Position numbers and translations under genes: made by a program. Positions 62,764-64,000 of a DNA stretch of 64,000 nt are shown here, one piece after another. The stretch is from positions 40,399 through 104,398 of the forward strand of contig NZ_JANBVH010000017.1 of NCBI RefSeq assembly GCF_024273235.1, in the 5' to 3' direction. Below the pieces are notes generated by a model. That model worked only from the letters and a program-made list of their open reading frames with translations. It had not been told where the DNA came from and did not search any database. Position 1 is the first letter of the stretch, and each line of letters starts with the position of its first letter. The DNA is from Sphingomonas faeni (GTDB lineage Bacteria; Pseudomonadota; Alphaproteobacteria; Sphingomonadales; Sphingomonadaceae).

Positions 62764-64000
62764 CGACACCTTCCCTGCTCTGGCTGCGCCAGGACCTTCG
62801 CCTTCACGATCAACCCGCGCTTATCGCGGCCGCGCATGCGGGGCCGGTCATCCCGGTCTATGTGCTCGACGACGATGCGCCGGGGAAATGGAAGATTGGC
62901 GGGGCGCAGCGCTGGTGGCTGCATCATACGCTGGACGCGTTCGGCAAGGCGCTGGCGGACAAGGGATCGAAGCTGATCCTGCGGCGCGGCGGTGCGGTCG
63001 AGGTGCTGACGGCATTGATGGAGGAAACCGGTGCTGACCGCGTGCATGCGATCCGGCATTACGAGCCGTGGTGGCGCAAGGCCGAGGCTGCGCTCGGCAA
63101 CCGGTTGTGCCTGCATGACGGCAACCACCTCGCACGCGTCGAGGATGTGAAGACGGGCTCGGGCGGCCAATTCAAGGTGTATTCCTCGTTCTGGAAGGCG
63201 CTCAACCAGATGATGCCACCGGGCGAGCCCGAGCCTGCGCCGAGGACGATTCCCGCGCCGTCGAAATGGCCGAAGAGCGAGAAACTGGCCGACTGGGATC
63301 TCTTGCCGACCAAGCCGGACTGGTCGACGGGGTTCAAGGACTGGACGCCGGGCGAGGCGCAGGCGTTGAAGAACGCGAAGGCGATGGCGCCGATCGTCGA
63401 GGCCTATGACGTCGATCGCAACATGCCGTCGATCGAGGGCACCTCGCGCCTGTCCCCGCATCTGCATTTCGGCGAGATTTCGCCGCGCGCGGTGTGGCAT
63501 GCGGTCGACGGGCACGGCGATGCCACGACGTTCCGCAAGGAACTGGCGTGGCGGGATTTCACCGATGGTGTCGTGCTGGCGATGCCGGATTACGGCGATA
63601 CGAACGGGCGGCCCAAGTTCGACAAGCTGCCCTGGCGGTCGGGCAAGGACGCGGAGGCGGACCTGAAGGCCTGGCAGGAGGGCAGGACCGGCTATCCGAT
63701 CGTCGACGCCGGGATGCGCCAGCTTTGGGCGACCGGGTGGATGCACAACCGCGTGCGGATGATCACGGCGAGCTTCCTGGTGAAGCACCTGCTGATCGAC
63801 TGGCGCGAGGGGGAGCGCTGGTTCTGGGACTGCCTGGTCGATGCGGATTACGGAAATAATTCGGTGAACTGGCAGTGGGTGGCCGGGACCGGGGTGGACT
63901 CGAACATGTTCGGGCGGATCATGGCGCCGTTGTCGCAGTCCGAGAAGTTCGACGCAGGGGACTATATCCGCGAGTGGGTGCCGGAACTGGCGAAGGTGTC
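62760..64000 (+). CDS. phrB: Deoxyribodipyrimidine photolyase (runs off window end)
   Basis: Photolyase uses blue light and FADH to split pyrimidine dimers. At least 413 residues are visible. The N-terminal antenna domain starts LLWLRQDLRLHDQPALIAAA. The C-terminal FAD domain has EGTSRLSPHLHFGEISPR (about 227), TGYPIVDAGMRQLWATGWMH (about 317) and NRVRMITASFLVKHLLIDW, then GNNSVNWQWVAGTGVDSN. The start is fixed by the ATGA overlap with the HDAC-like gene. The 3' end lies beyond 64000. A cryptochrome function cannot be fully excluded. Confidence 0.93.
   Translation, partial: MTTPSLLWLRQDLRLHDQPALIAAAHAGPVIPVYVLDDDAPGKWKIGGAQRWWLHHTLDAFGKALADKGSKLILRRGGAVEVLTALMEETGADRVHAIRHYEPWWRKAEAALGNRLCLHDGNHLARVEDVKTGSGGQFKVYSSFWKALNQMMPPGEPEPAPRTIPAPSKWPKSEKLADWDLLPTKPDWSTGFKDWTPGEAQALKNAKAMAPIVEAYDVDRNMPSIEGTSRLSPHLHFGEISPRAVWHAVDGHGDATTFRKELAWRDFTDGVVLAMPDYGDTNGRPKFDKLPWRSGKDAEADLKAWQEGRTGYPIVDAGMRQLWATGWMHNRVRMITASFLVKHLLIDWREGERWFWDCLVDADYGNNSVNWQWVAGTGVDSNMFGRIMAPLSQSEKFDAGDYIREWVPELAKV

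Noticed and set aside
1..64000. Prophage, insertion sequence or genomic island
   Set aside because: No integrase, transposase, phage structural gene or target-site duplication was found, and base composition is even apart from short promoter regions.

Overview
The window is a GC-rich chromosomal segment from a sphingomonad-type alphaproteobacterium (Sphingomonas or a close relative). This placement is an inference from gene content: two TonB-dependent receptors, a PEP-CTERM-like surface protein, an RcdA/DUF1465 homologue, a CC0125/CC1285-type lipoprotein, a DksA with a degenerate zinc finger, and small sphingomonad-type membrane proteins. Both ends cut genes: secA at the left, a photolyase at the right. 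No phage, insertion sequence or CRISPR array is visible. Genes are tightly packed, with many ATGA, GTGA and TGATG stop/start overlaps. The spaces between genes are often filled with imperfect palindromic repeats of several families.

Layout. 1-10 kb: secA end, yjbQ, a lipoprotein, then the DNA repair and respiration block mfd / sdhE / recG. 10-16 kb: PilZ protein, tyrS, and the translationally coupled serS-surE-nlpD-like operon, then a host-attachment family protein. 16-20 kb: a Ser/Gly-rich PEP-CTERM-like protein, then small regulatory proteins (DksA, PilZ, two DUF465, RcdA). 20-25 kb: a flavin oxidoreductase, poxB, tRNA-Pro(CGG), lepA and a RelE/RelB-like toxin-antitoxin pair. 26-32 kb: a TonB receptor and a 1122-residue protein joining GH18-like, polysaccharide deacetylase and processive glycosyltransferase domains. 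32-36 kb: modABC (ModC lacks its TOBE domain) and htpG. 36.7-41.7 kb: flavin amine oxidase, TonB receptor and exported RidA, which look like one uptake and oxidation unit. 41.9-45.7 kb: an overlapping redox operon (DUF4126, MerA/Lpd-like, cNMP-TrxR-like) ending in a UBP zinc-finger gene broken by an in-frame TAG.

46-56.3 kb: a cyclophilin and an FAD oxidoreductase, then a late cobalamin (nucleotide-loop assembly) island. It holds cobO, a cobalamin riboswitch, DUF1636-cobT-cobC-cobS on the plus strand, a converging threonine-phosphate decarboxylase-cobD-cobQ operon on the minus strand, and cobU. Together these take a corrinoid from cobyrinic acid diamide or cobinamide to adenosylcobalamin. No corrin-ring genes are present in the window, so salvage is possible.

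56-64 kb: a Crp/Fnr regulator, astA coupled to an M20 hydrolase, a DUF481 outer-membrane protein, rppH, a histone-deacetylase-family protein, and a photolyase that runs off the window.

The most interesting items are the trimodular polysaccharide enzyme, the amine oxidase/TonB receptor/RidA cluster, the redox operon with its interrupted zinc finger, the riboswitch-led DUF1636 gene with an overlapping 15-codon leader ORF, the toxin gene that appears to lack an AUG/GUG/UUG start, and the palindromic repeat families.
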